From Cytophagales bacterium (GTDB lineage Bacteria > Bacteroidota > Bacteroidia > Cytophagales > Cyclobacteriaceae): 64,000 nucleotides of DNA. How positions within the stretch are numbered: position 1 is the first letter of the stretch; every line of letters begins with the position of its first letter. The notes under the pieces are model-generated. The model worked only from the letters and a program-made list of their open reading frames with translations, had not been told where the DNA came from and did not search any database. Positions 1 to 9,247 of this stretch are shown piece after piece. A program made the position numbers and the translations under genes. Location of the stretch: positions 62,001 to 126,000 of the forward strand of contig JAKSDQ010000251.1 of assembly GCA_022360015.1 (NCBI GenBank), read 5' to 3'.

Positions 1-1
1 T

Positions 2-1036
2 CCCAGGGCCTACAGTGGCGGCTTGTACGACGAAGCCAGAAGAGGTTGGCTGTATCCACTGGGCATTAACCCCAAGGGAAGAAAAGCATTCAGGCCCGGT
101 GGCTGGAACCAATACAGGATCGAGGCCATTGGCAACCATATTCGGACATGGGTCAATGGGATCATGTGTACCAATCTGGTAGATGACAAAACCGCGGAAG
201 GTTTTATTGCATTGCAGGTGCATAGTATTGGAAAAAAGGAGCAGGAAGGAACACAGGTAAAATGGCGGAATATTCGAATAAAAACCGAAAACCTGGAGGA
301 AGAAGCCTGGCCGGTCGACCCGGAAGTAACGGAGGTAAGCTACCTGGTCAACGAATTATCGGCGAAAGAAAAGAGACAGGGTTGGCGCTTGCTTTGGGAT
401 GGAAAAACCGCTCATGGATGGAAAGGTGCGAAGTTAGACGGGTTCCCCCGATCAGGCTGGGCAATGAAAGATGGGATACTGAGTGTACTTGCTACTGACG
501 GAGGTGAATCTACCGGCCCCGGAGATATTATTACCGAAGACCAATTCAGTAATTTTGTGCTGGAGCTTGAATTTATGATGACCGAAGGTGCCAACAGCGG
601 CATTAAGTACTTTGTCGACCCGGAAATAAACAAAGGGCCGGGTTCGGCCATAGGTTGCGAATTTCAAATACTCGATGACAACAAGCACCCTGATGCTAAA
701 AAAGGTGTCAAGGGTAACAGAACATTGGCCTCATTATATGATTTAATCGCTGCCGAAAACCTGAACGTGCCGCAAGTCCCCAAATCCAGGATATTTAAAG
801 GAATAGGGAAATGGAACAAAGCGAGAATTGTATCGCACAAAGGAAAGGTAGAACACTGGCTTAACAATGAAAAAGTGGTATCGTATGACCGGTGGTCGCA
901 AACATTCAAGGCACTGGTAAATTACAGCAAATACAAAAACTGGCCTGAATTCGGCCGATGGCCCCAAGGTCACATCCTACTCCAGGATCACGGAAATACG
1001 GTCCATTTCAGAAGTATCAAAATAAAAGAACTTTAA
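2..1036 (+). CDS. DUF1080 (3-keto-disaccharide hydrolase-like) protein, 5' end cut by window
   Basis: The reading frame is open from base 2, and residues encoded before the first possible start (RAYSGGLYDEARRGW) already look like the family, so the true start lies left of the window. Two DUF1080 folds are visible. The tail of a first one covers roughly residues 1-95 (GGWNQYRIEAIGNHIRTWVNG, then VKWRNIRI). A complete second one begins near residue 120 (GWRLLWDGKTAHGWKG) and includes NSGIKYFV, GCEFQILDD and a closing HILLQDHGNTVHFRSIKI strand. The family is a concanavalin-like jelly roll, and characterised members hydrolyse 3-keto-glycosides. The stop lies 5 bases before the next gene, a Gfo/Idh/MocA oxidoreductase, which would supply the 3-keto substrate. 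The specific substrate is unknown. Family assignment is confident; the function is inferred from the family. Confidence 0.9.
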   Translation, partial: PRAYSGGLYDEARRGWLYPLGINPKGRKAFRPGGWNQYRIEAIGNHIRTWVNGIMCTNLVDDKTAEGFIALQVHSIGKKEQEGTQVKWRNIRIKTENLEEEAWPVDPEVTEVSYLVNELSAKEKRQGWRLLWDGKTAHGWKGAKLDGFPRSGWAMKDGILSVLATDGGESTGPGDIITEDQFSNFVLELEFMMTEGANSGIKYFVDPEINKGPGSAIGCEFQILDDNKHPDAKKGVKGNRTLASLYDLIAAENLNVPQVPKSRIFKGIGKWNKARIVSHKGKVEHWLNNEKVVSYDRWSQTFKALVNYSKYKNWPEFGRWPQGHILLQDHGNTVHFRSIKIKEL

Positions 1037-1041
1037 TTGTC

Positions 1042-2373
1042 ATGAAAACTAACAAATTTAATCGAAGGGAATTTATTGTGAAATCATCGGCCGGAGCCCT
1101 GGGGTTATCTGTGGCCACTACTGCCGGAAGTTACGCGAATATACTCGGGGCAAATGACCGGGTAAATCTGGCAGTAATAGGCGTCCGGGGACGGGGAAAG
1201 GCCCTGGTATCAGCCGCAGGGGTACAAGACAACACGGCTATGCGTGCAATCTGTGATGTAGATAGTCGTGAATCGGCTATCACCGGGAATCTGGTACAGG
1301 AACGATTTGGGAAAAAACCAAAATTCTACACCGATATCAGAAAGCTCCTGGAAGATAAAAGCATCGATGCTATTATGATCGCGGCCCCCGACCATTGGCA
1401 TGCACCCATGTCATTAATGGGATTGCAGGCTGATAAACACGTTTATGTAGAAAAGCCCTGCAGCCACAACCCCAAGGAAGGAGAACTGCTGGTTGAAGCA
1501 CAGGAAAAATACGGAAAAGTGGTACAGATGGGCAACCAACAGCGATCAGCTCCGATTTCTATTCAGGCTGTAAAGGATATCCGGGAGGGAATGATCGGCG
1601 AAGTTTATTATGGCAAAGCATGGTACGCCTCAAACAGGGATTCCATCGGTACCGGTAAGGTCATCGAGGTGCCATCGTGGCTGGACTGGGAATTATGGCA
1701 GGGGCCCGCCCCAAGGATGGCCTACAAAGATAACTATGTTCACTACAACTGGCACTGGTTCCGGAACTGGGGTACCGGTGAAATCTGTAACAATGGAACC
1801 CATGAAATCGATGTCTGCCGGTGGGCATTGGGTGTCGGTTATCCAAAGACGGTAGTTTCTTCCGGGGGAAGGTATCATTTCAAAGATGATTGGGAGTTTT
1901 ATGACACACAGGTGGCAAGTTTTGAATACGAAGACGGGAAGATGATCACCTGGGAAGGAAGAAGCTGCAATGGTCTCAAGCACTATAACCGTGGCAGAGG
2001 TGCCACCATTCACGGAACTAAAGGTACCATCATGCTGGACCGCAACAAGTACATGGCCTATGATAAAGGGGGAAAGATCATCAAGGAAATGTCCGAAAAG
2101 GAGAAAAGTGCTACCCTTGATACCAGGGGTGAAGGTATACTGGACGTATTGCATGTTAAAAATTTCATCAACGCCATAAAAACCGGTGAGAAGCAACATT
2201 CTCCTATCCGGGAGGGACACATCAGCACCCTGATGTGCCATCTGGGCAACATTTCCCAACAGGTAGGCAGGAAGTTGCAACTGGATGTTTCCAATGGGCA
2301 TATTCTCAATGATCAGGAGGCTATGCAGCACTGGAGCAGATCGTATGAACCCGGTTGGGATATGAAGGTTTAG
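1042..2373 (+). CDS. Gfo/Idh/MocA family oxidoreductase with Tat signal
   Basis: A 443-residue NAD(P)-dependent sugar dehydrogenase-like protein. I chose the ATG at 1042 because it gives a clean twin-arginine leader (NRREFIVKSSAGALG, residues 7-21) typical of exported Bacteroidota members. The longer frame from 958 would overlap the previous gene. The Rossmann motif is VIGVRGRG (45-52), the conserved EKP is at 137-139, and the C-terminal domain has GTGEICNNGTHEIDVCRW with H254 in the usual catalytic position. Exported homologues act in the periplasm on glycosides, often oxidising the C3 hydroxyl. It is co-transcribed with the DUF1080 protein five bases upstream, supporting an oxidise-then-hydrolyse pair. 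The exact sugar cannot be told from sequence. Confidence 0.93.
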   Translation: MKTNKFNRREFIVKSSAGALGLSVATTAGSYANILGANDRVNLAVIGVRGRGKALVSAAGVQDNTAMRAICDVDSRESAITGNLVQERFGKKPKFYTDIRKLLEDKSIDAIMIAAPDHWHAPMSLMGLQADKHVYVEKPCSHNPKEGELLVEAQEKYGKVVQMGNQQRSAPISIQAVKDIREGMIGEVYYGKAWYASNRDSIGTGKVIEVPSWLDWELWQGPAPRMAYKDNYVHYNWHWFRNWGTGEICNNGTHEIDVCRWALGVGYPKTVVSSGGRYHFKDDWEFYDTQVASFEYEDGKMITWEGRSCNGLKHYNRGRGATIHGTKGTIMLDRNKYMAYDKGGKIIKEMSEKEKSATLDTRGEGILDVLHVKNFINAIKTGEKQHSPIREGHISTLMCHLGNISQQVGRKLQLDVSNGHILNDQEAMQHWSRSYEPGWDMKV

Positions 2374-2802
2374 CACGGTGGTCGGACAGCGATGCGGATC
2401 CGGCCGGATTTGTGATGCGCTGTCCGCAGACCCTGGCCAGACAAACCTTTTTGGACGGGCTTAATTACAGGATAGATGCCATTGGTAAAAGGTCGGGTGG
2501 CCCGCTTTAATCAGGTTAAACAATTTGAATAGCATACTCGCGGCAAACCCAAAGCAACCCATGACAGATCAATAAAATATTGGCCGTCAATGCATAAATC
2601 GTGCGTAAACGCTACTGCAGGAGCCAAATATTTGGCTACCAAATAGCCGGGTAAAAAAGAAAATACGCTACAGATTTTGGTTAACCCGGGAGATTTGTAT
2701 TTTTACTTTGCATTATAATTTTTTATGGTTAAGGATAACAATTATAGTTAGGCATATTAAGTTTTTTCTACCCTAACCAAAACGATCGCGGAAAAATCAA
2801 AT
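2374..2802. other. Intergenic region, no gene found
   Basis: About 430 bases between the oxidoreductase and the first TPR regulator. The first half is GC-richer, with a short open frame that lacks family features. The last 150 bases are AT-rich and probably hold the promoter of the downstream regulator, but I cannot pick a -33/-7 pair with confidence. Confidence 0.5.
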
Positions 2803-4494
2803 ATGAACCTAAACACCATTGGTTGCTGCTATTTTTTACTGGTTATTTTTGGTGGCTCATGTCAGATCAAAGACCAGGCTGTTCCACCCCGGGTTCCAAC
2901 CAAACTGGAGTGGTATGAATCCAAATTTTATGAACATTTGGAAAAAAATCATGATAGCGTCTTCTACTACCTGAATTTGCGTAAAGCCTTGATAGGTAAG
3001 CATGACCATACCAAAGCCGGCTGGCAACTTGTATACGACCATTGCAAATATTTCTTTAGCACAGGAGATTACGCAGCTTCAAAAGATTATGGGGTAAAAG
3101 CATTGAAGGTGGCCGAAAAGCTGTCGGACAGCATACTGCTTGGCAGGTCATTGAACATGCTGGGCAACGTACAACATAAACTGGGAAATTTTCCCAGCGC
3201 CCTGGACCATTTACACAGCTCCTTAAACATATACAGGCAAACCGGTAATCATGGCCATACCAGTATTCCGCTGAACAACATCGGACTGGTTTACAAGGAC
3301 ATGAGGGAATATGATAAGGCAGAAGAGGCCTTTAAAGAATCGTTAGAGATCAACAAACAGTTGAATGATACATTCGGGCTTTCCCTCGATTACAATCACC
3401 TGGGCATTACTTTAAAGAAGGCGCAAAAATATGAAGCGGCCAAGGATAATTTCTTTCGATCCCTGGCACTGGCCCAACAACTTAATGATGCGTTTCAAAA
3501 AGCCATCGTATATAACAATCTGGGGCTTGTGGCTGCTGAGGAACGTGATTTCCGGCAAGCTATCGAATACCTGGAAGAGGCACTGGTCATCAAACGGGAA
3601 CTGAAGATGAAAAGTGAGATTGCCATTACTGCCAACTACCTGGCAGAAGTTTACGTAAAAAACGGAGACTTTTCGCCCGCACTCGCGTTAAGCAGGGAGG
3701 CCCTGGAAATAAGCGGTCAGTCAGGGGCAAAGGATCAGACCAGCAAAGCGTTTCAGATCTTATCTACACTTTCTGAAGCTAAAGGAGATATCGGCAAAGC
3801 CCTGAGCTATTACAAAAGCTTCAAGATGTACGAAGACAGCATGTTTAATGAGACCCGGGCACGACAAATTGCCGAAATGGAGGCAATCTATGAAAGCGGC
3901 AAAAAAGAAAAACAAATCATCCAACTGACCGTTGCCAGGCAGGAAGAGACTTTAAAACGTACCTGGTATGTCACCATTTTAACGGCCTTACTCGGTCTGC
4001 TGATGGTTTTTGGATTGGGCATGCATTTTCGAAACAAAAAAAACAAACAGCTCTCAGATGCCAAAATCAAATCTTATGAGCTGGCCCTGGAAAATTTCAC
4101 CCAAAATCTGTTAGAAAAAAATCAACGCATCGAAAAATTAAACACAGATTTGGCAAAAGCAAGGGATGAAATTTCCAATACCTGCCCCTCTTACACCAAC
4201 ACCATGGATAACCTCATGCAGTCCCCTATTCTGACCGATGAGGACTGGATGCGGTTTAAAAAGCTTTTCCTTCAGGCTCATCCCGGCTTTTTTAATAACC
4301 TGAGGCAAAAATTCCCCGACATCACACAAACCGAGGAAAGACTGATCGCCCTGACCAGACTAAAACTTAAAACAAAGGAGATAGCCTCTATGGTGGGTAT
4401 TTCAGTAGATAGTGTAAATAAATCCCGGTACCGCATGAGAAAAAAACTGGGGGTTTCATCAGGAGAAATGGAAACGTTTGTTTCCGGATTTTAA
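2803..4494 (+). CDS. TPR-transmembrane-HTH regulator (LuxR-like), lipoprotein-type N-terminus
   Basis: A 563-residue one-component sensor-regulator of a layout common in Bacteroidota. The N-terminus is a hydrophobic leader ending in a possible lipobox (FGGSC, Cys20). Residues about 80-345 contain at least six tetratricopeptide repeats (for example LNNIGLVYKDMREYDKAEEAF and YNNLGLVAAEERDFRQAIEYL). A transmembrane helix lies at 387-408 and a charged helix, probably coiled coil, at 415-456. The C-terminal helix-turn-helix at 508-550 (LKTKEIASMVGISVDSVNKSRYRMRKKLG) resembles LuxR/GerE domains. The layout predicts periplasmic TPRs sensing a ligand or partner and a cytoplasmic DNA-binding domain. 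It is a paralogue of the next gene. The target is unknown. A true lipoprotein that also has an internal TM helix would be unusual, so the leader may simply be a signal anchor. Confidence 0.85.
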   Translation: MNLNTIGCCYFLLVIFGGSCQIKDQAVPPRVPTKLEWYESKFYEHLEKNHDSVFYYLNLRKALIGKHDHTKAGWQLVYDHCKYFFSTGDYAASKDYGVKALKVAEKLSDSILLGRSLNMLGNVQHKLGNFPSALDHLHSSLNIYRQTGNHGHTSIPLNNIGLVYKDMREYDKAEEAFKESLEINKQLNDTFGLSLDYNHLGITLKKAQKYEAAKDNFFRSLALAQQLNDAFQKAIVYNNLGLVAAEERDFRQAIEYLEEALVIKRELKMKSEIAITANYLAEVYVKNGDFSPALALSREALEISGQSGAKDQTSKAFQILSTLSEAKGDIGKALSYYKSFKMYEDSMFNETRARQIAEMEAIYESGKKEKQIIQLTVARQEETLKRTWYVTILTALLGLLMVFGLGMHFRNKKNKQLSDAKIKSYELALENFTQNLLEKNQRIEKLNTDLAKARDEISNTCPSYTNTMDNLMQSPILTDEDWMRFKKLFLQAHPGFFNNLRQKFPDITQTEERLIALTRLKLKTKEIASMVGISVDSVNKSRYRMRKKLGVSSGEMETFVSGF

Positions 4495-4691
4495 AATAGT
4501 CTCCTGTGTCGATAGTAGGCCCATACCATTTCCCAAATGAAACTTTCATAGCTTTTTCCGGAGAATAGTAAAGATTTTCCTCAATTGTCCATTGTTCTGT
4601 CCATACCCTGCATGCTATATTTTTAGGAGTTTCGGATTTATTTTATACACAAATTAATCTAGCAATCCGGACTCATAATATAACTTTTACA

Positions 4692-6551
4692 ATGGGTAAA
4701 TTTTTTTATTCTTTTATTTTGACCAATGGCATTTTTCTCTATTCCTCATTTGGACAAAACCCTGATAAAATCGATAGCCTTGTCCATAAGCTCAGTACTG
4801 CTGTCGGAAGTGACAAAGCGATACTATTGAATCACCTGGGCAGGAAATATCTTTATATCGATCTCCAAAAATCCAAAGAGTACCTGGACAAGGCATTGGA
4901 TATGGCCCAAAACGAAAAATGGGATGAAATTATGGCCGTCTCCTACCAGAATCTCGGGGCGTTTTATTTGTCGGCGGGGCATTATGACAGCGCCATCGAT
5001 GCCTACAATCATGCTGTTACCTTTTATGAAACCAAAGGCGATGCACTCAACCTGGCCAGGATAAATCAGGAAAAAGGTATATTACACTTCAGGAAAGGAG
5101 AATATTCGGACGCCCTGGTTATTTATAAAAAAGCATTGTCATCTTACCAAAACCTGGAATTTACGATAGGCATTTGCGCAATTCTTTCAAGCATTGGAGA
5201 TGTTTATCGTTATCTTGGAGATTACCCGACAGCACTGGAGTATTATTTGCGAGGCTTAAAAATCGCCGAAGCACTGGATGATATCCCGAGAAAAGCCGGT
5301 CTGCTAAATGGCCTGGGCCTGATTGCTATTAAACAAAAGGATTATGATAATGCGCTTGAATATTTCCAACAGGGCCTTGTCCTTGCTGAAGCGCTGGGAT
5401 TTGAGGTTTACATGGCAAGTTTTGTACACAACATAGCCGATGTTTATTCCAACAAAGGAGACTACGGGAAAGCGCTGAAATTTCATCTTAAGTCGCTGGA
5501 AATCGAACAAAAACAGCAAAACCTCGATGGACAGGCGCTGTCACTCACCAGCATAGGCATCATGTATGAATCTATGGGAGACAACCTGAAAGCTATCGAA
5601 AGTTTCAAGGCCTCCCTGGCTATAGCCGATAGCATAGGCGCAGCCCGGTCAGTAGCTATGAATTGCAACAACCTTTCCCGTCTTTACCGGAAGGAAGGCC
5701 AGATACAGACCTCTCTGGCATATGCGCAGAGAGCATTCGATTCGGCTATGAAACAAGGCTTTAGAGAACAAATTTATTCATCCCATCTCAATCTTGCCAA
5801 GAGCTATGCTGCTATGAATGAGTATAAGAAGGCCTATACCAATTACACGGTCTATTCCTCCCTTAAAGATTCCGTTTTCAATAAAACAAAGACAGAACAG
5901 ATTGCAGAGATGCAAATAAAATATGAAACTGAACAGAAAGAACAACAAATTGCCAACCTGCAGGTAGAAGCAAGCAATGAAGCGTTTAAAAGAAATGCTT
6001 ATGCCCTGGGGCTTTTCAGTACATTTATCATGGCAGGCCTGATCATTGCCTGGCTTAATGCCACGGTCAAAAAGTCTAAAAAAATCAGGGAACATGAAAA
6101 TCTCCTGGTCACAGAAAAGTTTCGCGCCTATGAAACTGAGTTAAACCGGTTCACACAGAATGCCCTGGAAAAAAACCAACACATAGAACTGCTTAACGAG
6201 GAACTTGAAAAAATGAGAGAAGGAATTCCTGGCGACTGCCCGCAGTACACCATTCATCTGGATAAATTGATGCAATCCACTATTTTAACCGGGAAGGAAT
6301 GGGATGAATTCAAAATCTTGTTTGAGAAGGTGCACCCTGGTTTCTTCATCAACCTGCGAACGAAGTACCCTGATCTGTCGACTTCGGAAATAAGAATGGC
6401 CGCACTTGTAAAACTTAATCTTACCAGTAAGGAGATCTCCGGAATGTTAGGTATTTCTCATGAAAGTGTCAACAAATCCCGTTACAGGTTACGAAAAAAG
6501 CTAAACCTTCTCAAAGAGGAAAAACTCGAGACATACCTAAAGGACCTGTAA
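4692..6551 (+). CDS. TPR-transmembrane-HTH regulator, paralogue of the upstream gene
   Basis: A 619-residue protein with the same order of parts as its upstream neighbour: a short secretory leader (FFYSFILTNGIFLYSSFGQ), about eight TPR units between residues 35 and 380, a transmembrane helix near 436-457 (ALGLFSTFIMAGLIIAWL), a charged linker, and a C-terminal HTH (NLTSKEISGMLGISHESVNKSRYRLRKK). The linker repeats neighbour motifs such as FTQNALEKNQHIE (FTQNLLEKNQRIE upstream) and the HPGFF-NLR segment, so the two arose by duplication. The 197-base gap between them contains no gene, and each may have its own promoter. Unlike the first copy it has no lipobox cysteine. Ligand and regulon are unknown. 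Confidence 0.87.
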   Translation: MGKFFYSFILTNGIFLYSSFGQNPDKIDSLVHKLSTAVGSDKAILLNHLGRKYLYIDLQKSKEYLDKALDMAQNEKWDEIMAVSYQNLGAFYLSAGHYDSAIDAYNHAVTFYETKGDALNLARINQEKGILHFRKGEYSDALVIYKKALSSYQNLEFTIGICAILSSIGDVYRYLGDYPTALEYYLRGLKIAEALDDIPRKAGLLNGLGLIAIKQKDYDNALEYFQQGLVLAEALGFEVYMASFVHNIADVYSNKGDYGKALKFHLKSLEIEQKQQNLDGQALSLTSIGIMYESMGDNLKAIESFKASLAIADSIGAARSVAMNCNNLSRLYRKEGQIQTSLAYAQRAFDSAMKQGFREQIYSSHLNLAKSYAAMNEYKKAYTNYTVYSSLKDSVFNKTKTEQIAEMQIKYETEQKEQQIANLQVEASNEAFKRNAYALGLFSTFIMAGLIIAWLNATVKKSKKIREHENLLVTEKFRAYETELNRFTQNALEKNQHIELLNEELEKMREGIPGDCPQYTIHLDKLMQSTILTGKEWDEFKILFEKVHPGFFINLRTKYPDLSTSEIRMAALVKLNLTSKEISGMLGISHESVNKSRYRLRKKLNLLKEEKLETYLKDL

Positions 6552-7139
6552 GCTTTAAGGGATTGATGACTGATTTTGAGAATGGTCTGTTATCCCGGTT
6601 GAGTTAGTTTAAATAAATGAATAATGTAAAAAGCATTTTACCATGTCTCTATGGAAACGCTTTTCTCACCAGAGGCAACTTAAAAGCCATTTATATGAAT
6701 GTCCATCAAATTGTCCATGGCCAACATTAGGATACCTGCCTGCTGCTCACCATCTTACTGCCATTAAACCCTTAACATTACTTTTTTACCTTTTATACCC
6801 AATAGGTAATTTTTCTGGGTGGGGACATTGTTGTGTAACAGTCGAATGACCTTACTAGGGGCCTGCTAGGGATGTACTGTAATCGCGATCGATGTCCCCT
6901 TATTTATTATAAAATGCCGGAGGTTAACCCAAAAAGGATAGGGTGATCCCTACTCATTTCTGCAGGGTTATCAAACAGGTTGTCGAACCAGTGGCAACTG
7001 AATATAGCCCCATGCTACAAATATCCTTTGAGCGACTGGCCCGGTGAAGGTGCTCGCTTCGGGATCATCGGGCCGGATTTAAGGTTACTTTTTCAAAAGA
7101 AAAAATAGCGTTGACGGCTTTCCGTTAAGTTTTTGATCA
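6552..7139. other. Intergenic region between convergent genes, with a hairpin
   Basis: Nearly 590 bases lie between the convergent ends of the second TPR regulator and the sulfatase. A 68-codon frame at 6643-6849 has no family features and I do not call it. An inverted repeat (GGCCCGGTGA at 7038-7047 against TCATCGGGCC at 7065-7074, one mismatch) lies about 65 bases past the sulfatase stop and could act as a terminator. Otherwise I see nothing. Confidence 0.45.
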
Positions 7140-8711
7140 TTATTTGAGTTCTAATTTTTTCGTCTTGTTGTATTCCTTACCACGGATCTGCTCGAAGGCA
7201 GAGATCATTTCCCGGAGCTTTTCAGGGTTGCTTTCAGCCAGGTTTTCCTGTTGACCGATATCTTCTTTAAGATTATACAGGGCATACTCAGCGGAGTTTC
7301 CCAACTCGATATTAACCATCTTGTTTTTTGCCGGCCCCTCATAGGGTGGAATCATGGCCCAGTCACCCTTTCGAAAAGCAGTTCTGGTGGTTGCCTCCAA
7401 AATCAACGCATCACGGCCCTCATTTTTTTCCCCCAAAAATACAGGCATCAGGTCTTCACTATCCTGGCCGCGTACCTCACTATGAACCAGCGAAGCCAGC
7501 GAAGAAAGCAGATCAATCTGCGAAACCATAGCATCGGAAGTGCCGGGTTGAATACGTCCTTCCCAATAAGTAATAAAAGGCACCCTGGTTCCTGCTTCAA
7601 ACAAGCTGTATTTACCACCTCTGAGTGGTCCGGCCGGTTTGTGATCGCCTAGTTTTTCGACAGCATCGTCGTAGTAGCCATCGTTGAGCACCGGGCCGTT
7701 GTCACTTGACAACACAATCAATGTATTTTCCAGCAATCCTTCAGTTTCCAATGTTTTCATCAATTCACCAATACACCAGTCAGCCTCCACAATAACATCA
7801 CCGCGCGGGCCCATTCCCGATTTTCCTACAAACCGGGGGTGAGGTGTTCGTGGTACGTGTGGTTGTTGTAAAGCATAATAAAGGAAAAAAGGTGCATCTT
7901 TATGCGTTAAAATGTATTCCTGGCTGCGGACAAGAAAGGTATCCGCCATATTTTCGTCTACCCATCTGGCAGCTTCCCCCCCTTTCATATAACCAATACG
8001 CGAAATACCGTTGACAATACTGCTGTTGTGCCCGTGATACCATTTCATTTTCAGCATCTCGGGATTATCTTTGCCAGTAGGCTCACCGGGAAAATTCTCC
8101 CTGTAATTCACTTCTATCGGATCATTGGGGTCTAATCCAACCACCTGACCATTTTCAATGTATACCGTCGGTACCCGGTCCTGCGTAGCAGCCATAATGT
8201 AGGAATAATCAAAGCCCACCTCATTAGGTCCGGGGGCAATCTGTGCGTTCCAGTCAACATTTCCACTGCCGAGGCCCAGGTGCCACTTTCCGACAATGCC
8301 GGTATGATAACCTTGCTGTTTGAGCATTTTCGGAAGGGTCATTTGAGCCGTATCGATCAGTAAGGGGGCGGTACCCGAAAGAATTTTAGCCCGCTCATTT
8401 CGCCAGGGGTATATACCGGTTAAAAGGGCATACCTGCTGGGCGAACAGGTGGCAGATGAGGCATAACCATGGGTAAAACGCACCCCTCCGTTCGCCAGTT
8501 TATCTATATTAGGCGTTTTCAGCGTTGTTGCCCCATAAGCCCCTACATCACCATAACCCAGGTCATCCGCATAGATGACGATAATGTTGGGTAGTCTTCT
8601 TTGGGGGGTATCGGATTGATTTTTTGTCCCGTTCCCGGGATTACAGGCACCGAGAATAATCATGGAAACGAATACAAGACAAAGGGAAAAGTAAGGTTGT
8701 TTGTCGATCAT
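7140..8711 (-). CDS. Sulfatase (formylglycine-dependent, type S1), lipoprotein
   Basis: A 523-residue arylsulfatase-family hydrolase that removes sulfate esters, probably from a polysaccharide or its oligomers. The N-terminus is a lipoprotein signal with lipobox LGAC (Cys23), placing it in the periplasm or on the outer membrane. The metal-binding start motif IVIYADDLGYGD spans about 44-55. The modification motif C-S-P-S-R begins at Cys89, which the maturase converts to formylglycine. GKWHLG, the HVPRTPHPRF region and SSDNGP are further family signatures. Length is normal for S1 sulfatases. It stands alone between a convergent TPR regulator and a repeat-rich gap. No anaerobic sulfatase-maturating enzyme is in the window. 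The subfamily and substrate cannot be settled from sequence. Confidence 0.95.
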   Translation of the reverse strand: MIDKQPYFSLCLVFVSMIILGACNPGNGTKNQSDTPQRRLPNIIVIYADDLGYGDVGAYGATTLKTPNIDKLANGGVRFTHGYASSATCSPSRYALLTGIYPWRNERAKILSGTAPLLIDTAQMTLPKMLKQQGYHTGIVGKWHLGLGSGNVDWNAQIAPGPNEVGFDYSYIMAATQDRVPTVYIENGQVVGLDPNDPIEVNYRENFPGEPTGKDNPEMLKMKWYHGHNSSIVNGISRIGYMKGGEAARWVDENMADTFLVRSQEYILTHKDAPFFLYYALQQPHVPRTPHPRFVGKSGMGPRGDVIVEADWCIGELMKTLETEGLLENTLIVLSSDNGPVLNDGYYDDAVEKLGDHKPAGPLRGGKYSLFEAGTRVPFITYWEGRIQPGTSDAMVSQIDLLSSLASLVHSEVRGQDSEDLMPVFLGEKNEGRDALILEATTRTAFRKGDWAMIPPYEGPAKNKMVNIELGNSAEYALYNLKEDIGQQENLAESNPEKLREMISAFEQIRGKEYNKTKKLELK

Positions 8712-8875
8712 ACGCTTAAAAAATTTATAGCTGGTAAATTACTAAATCAAAGTGATTTTCAAAACATATTAGCCAGGTTAGTGTATTATGTTGAAATATC
8801 GTCATGGATTGTCCAATAAGTTGGCTCATATCAAACTTAAATAGCGCCAGCTTCCCGTCGTTTCCGCCAAAACTC

Positions 8876-8958
8876 TCTGTGTCTCTTTGTGTCTTGGTGC
8901 CTCCGTGGTGAAAAATGGTTAACCACAAAGGCACCAAGACACAAAGAGGCAAAGAGGT
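8876..8958. repeat. Palindromic intergenic repeat, copy A
   Basis: The left arm (8881-8909, GTCTCTTTGTGTCTTGGTGC then CTCCGTGGT) pairs with the right arm (8922-8950) around a short loop with only a few mismatches, so the element can form a long hairpin. The same arms recur near 25.2, 38.1, 41.7 and 41.8 kb, with half copies near 42.0 and 59.0 kb. Confidence 0.85.
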
Positions 8959-9024
8959 TTTCGCAAATAAAATAAAAATACAAGCACCGTCTTAAGTTAT
9001 GAAACACCCTAGATCACCAGGTAG

Positions 9025-9159
9025 TCATAGCATGACTTCGAGTCATACTATGACTAAAACGAAAATAAATACGGCACCTAATAATGAGTTGTACAACCCC
9101 CACGGACGCTCGCGCCATCGGATGATTGATAGTTTATCATTGCTCAGTCATAGCATGAC
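9025..9159. repeat. AGTCATAGCATGACT hairpin repeat
   Basis: Two near-palindromic 15-mers, AGTCATAGCATGACT and AGTCATACTATGACT, sit back to back at about 9025-9057 separated by TCG and can fold into a stem with one mismatch. A third unit, AGTCATAGCATGACT, is at about 9145-9159. Related sequences occur near 38207 and 41548-41575, each beside a copy of the larger palindrome. Confidence 0.7.
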
Positions 9160-9247
9160 TGGTAACAGATTTCCAGCGATAGATTTTAAGTGATAAACCT
9201 TACAGGACAAATTAAAATAAAGTTTTCACTATCTGCAGCCTTTTGAA

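Larger units (their letters stand above)
8712..9247. other. Repeat-rich intergenic region
   Basis: 536 bases without a convincing gene. It holds one copy of the GTGTCTTGGTGCCT palindrome (8876-8958), a GTCATAG-type hairpin with a third unit nearby (9025-9159), and a trace of the repeat tail (GTTGTACAAC ... CACGGACGCTCGCGCCATC, about 9089-9120). Short open frames here only translate repeat DNA. Confidence 0.6.

Noticed and set aside
1693-2376. Minus-strand 227-codon frame
   Set aside because: Antisense to the Gfo/Idh/MocA oxidoreductase.
2454-2510. Possible DUF1080 remnant (GLNYRIDAIG)
   Set aside because: Only about nine residues resemble the QYRIEAIG motif of the first gene; too short to support a pseudogene.
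6643-6849. 68-codon frame between convergent genes
   Set aside because: No family features, no regulatory context, unusual composition; likely chance.
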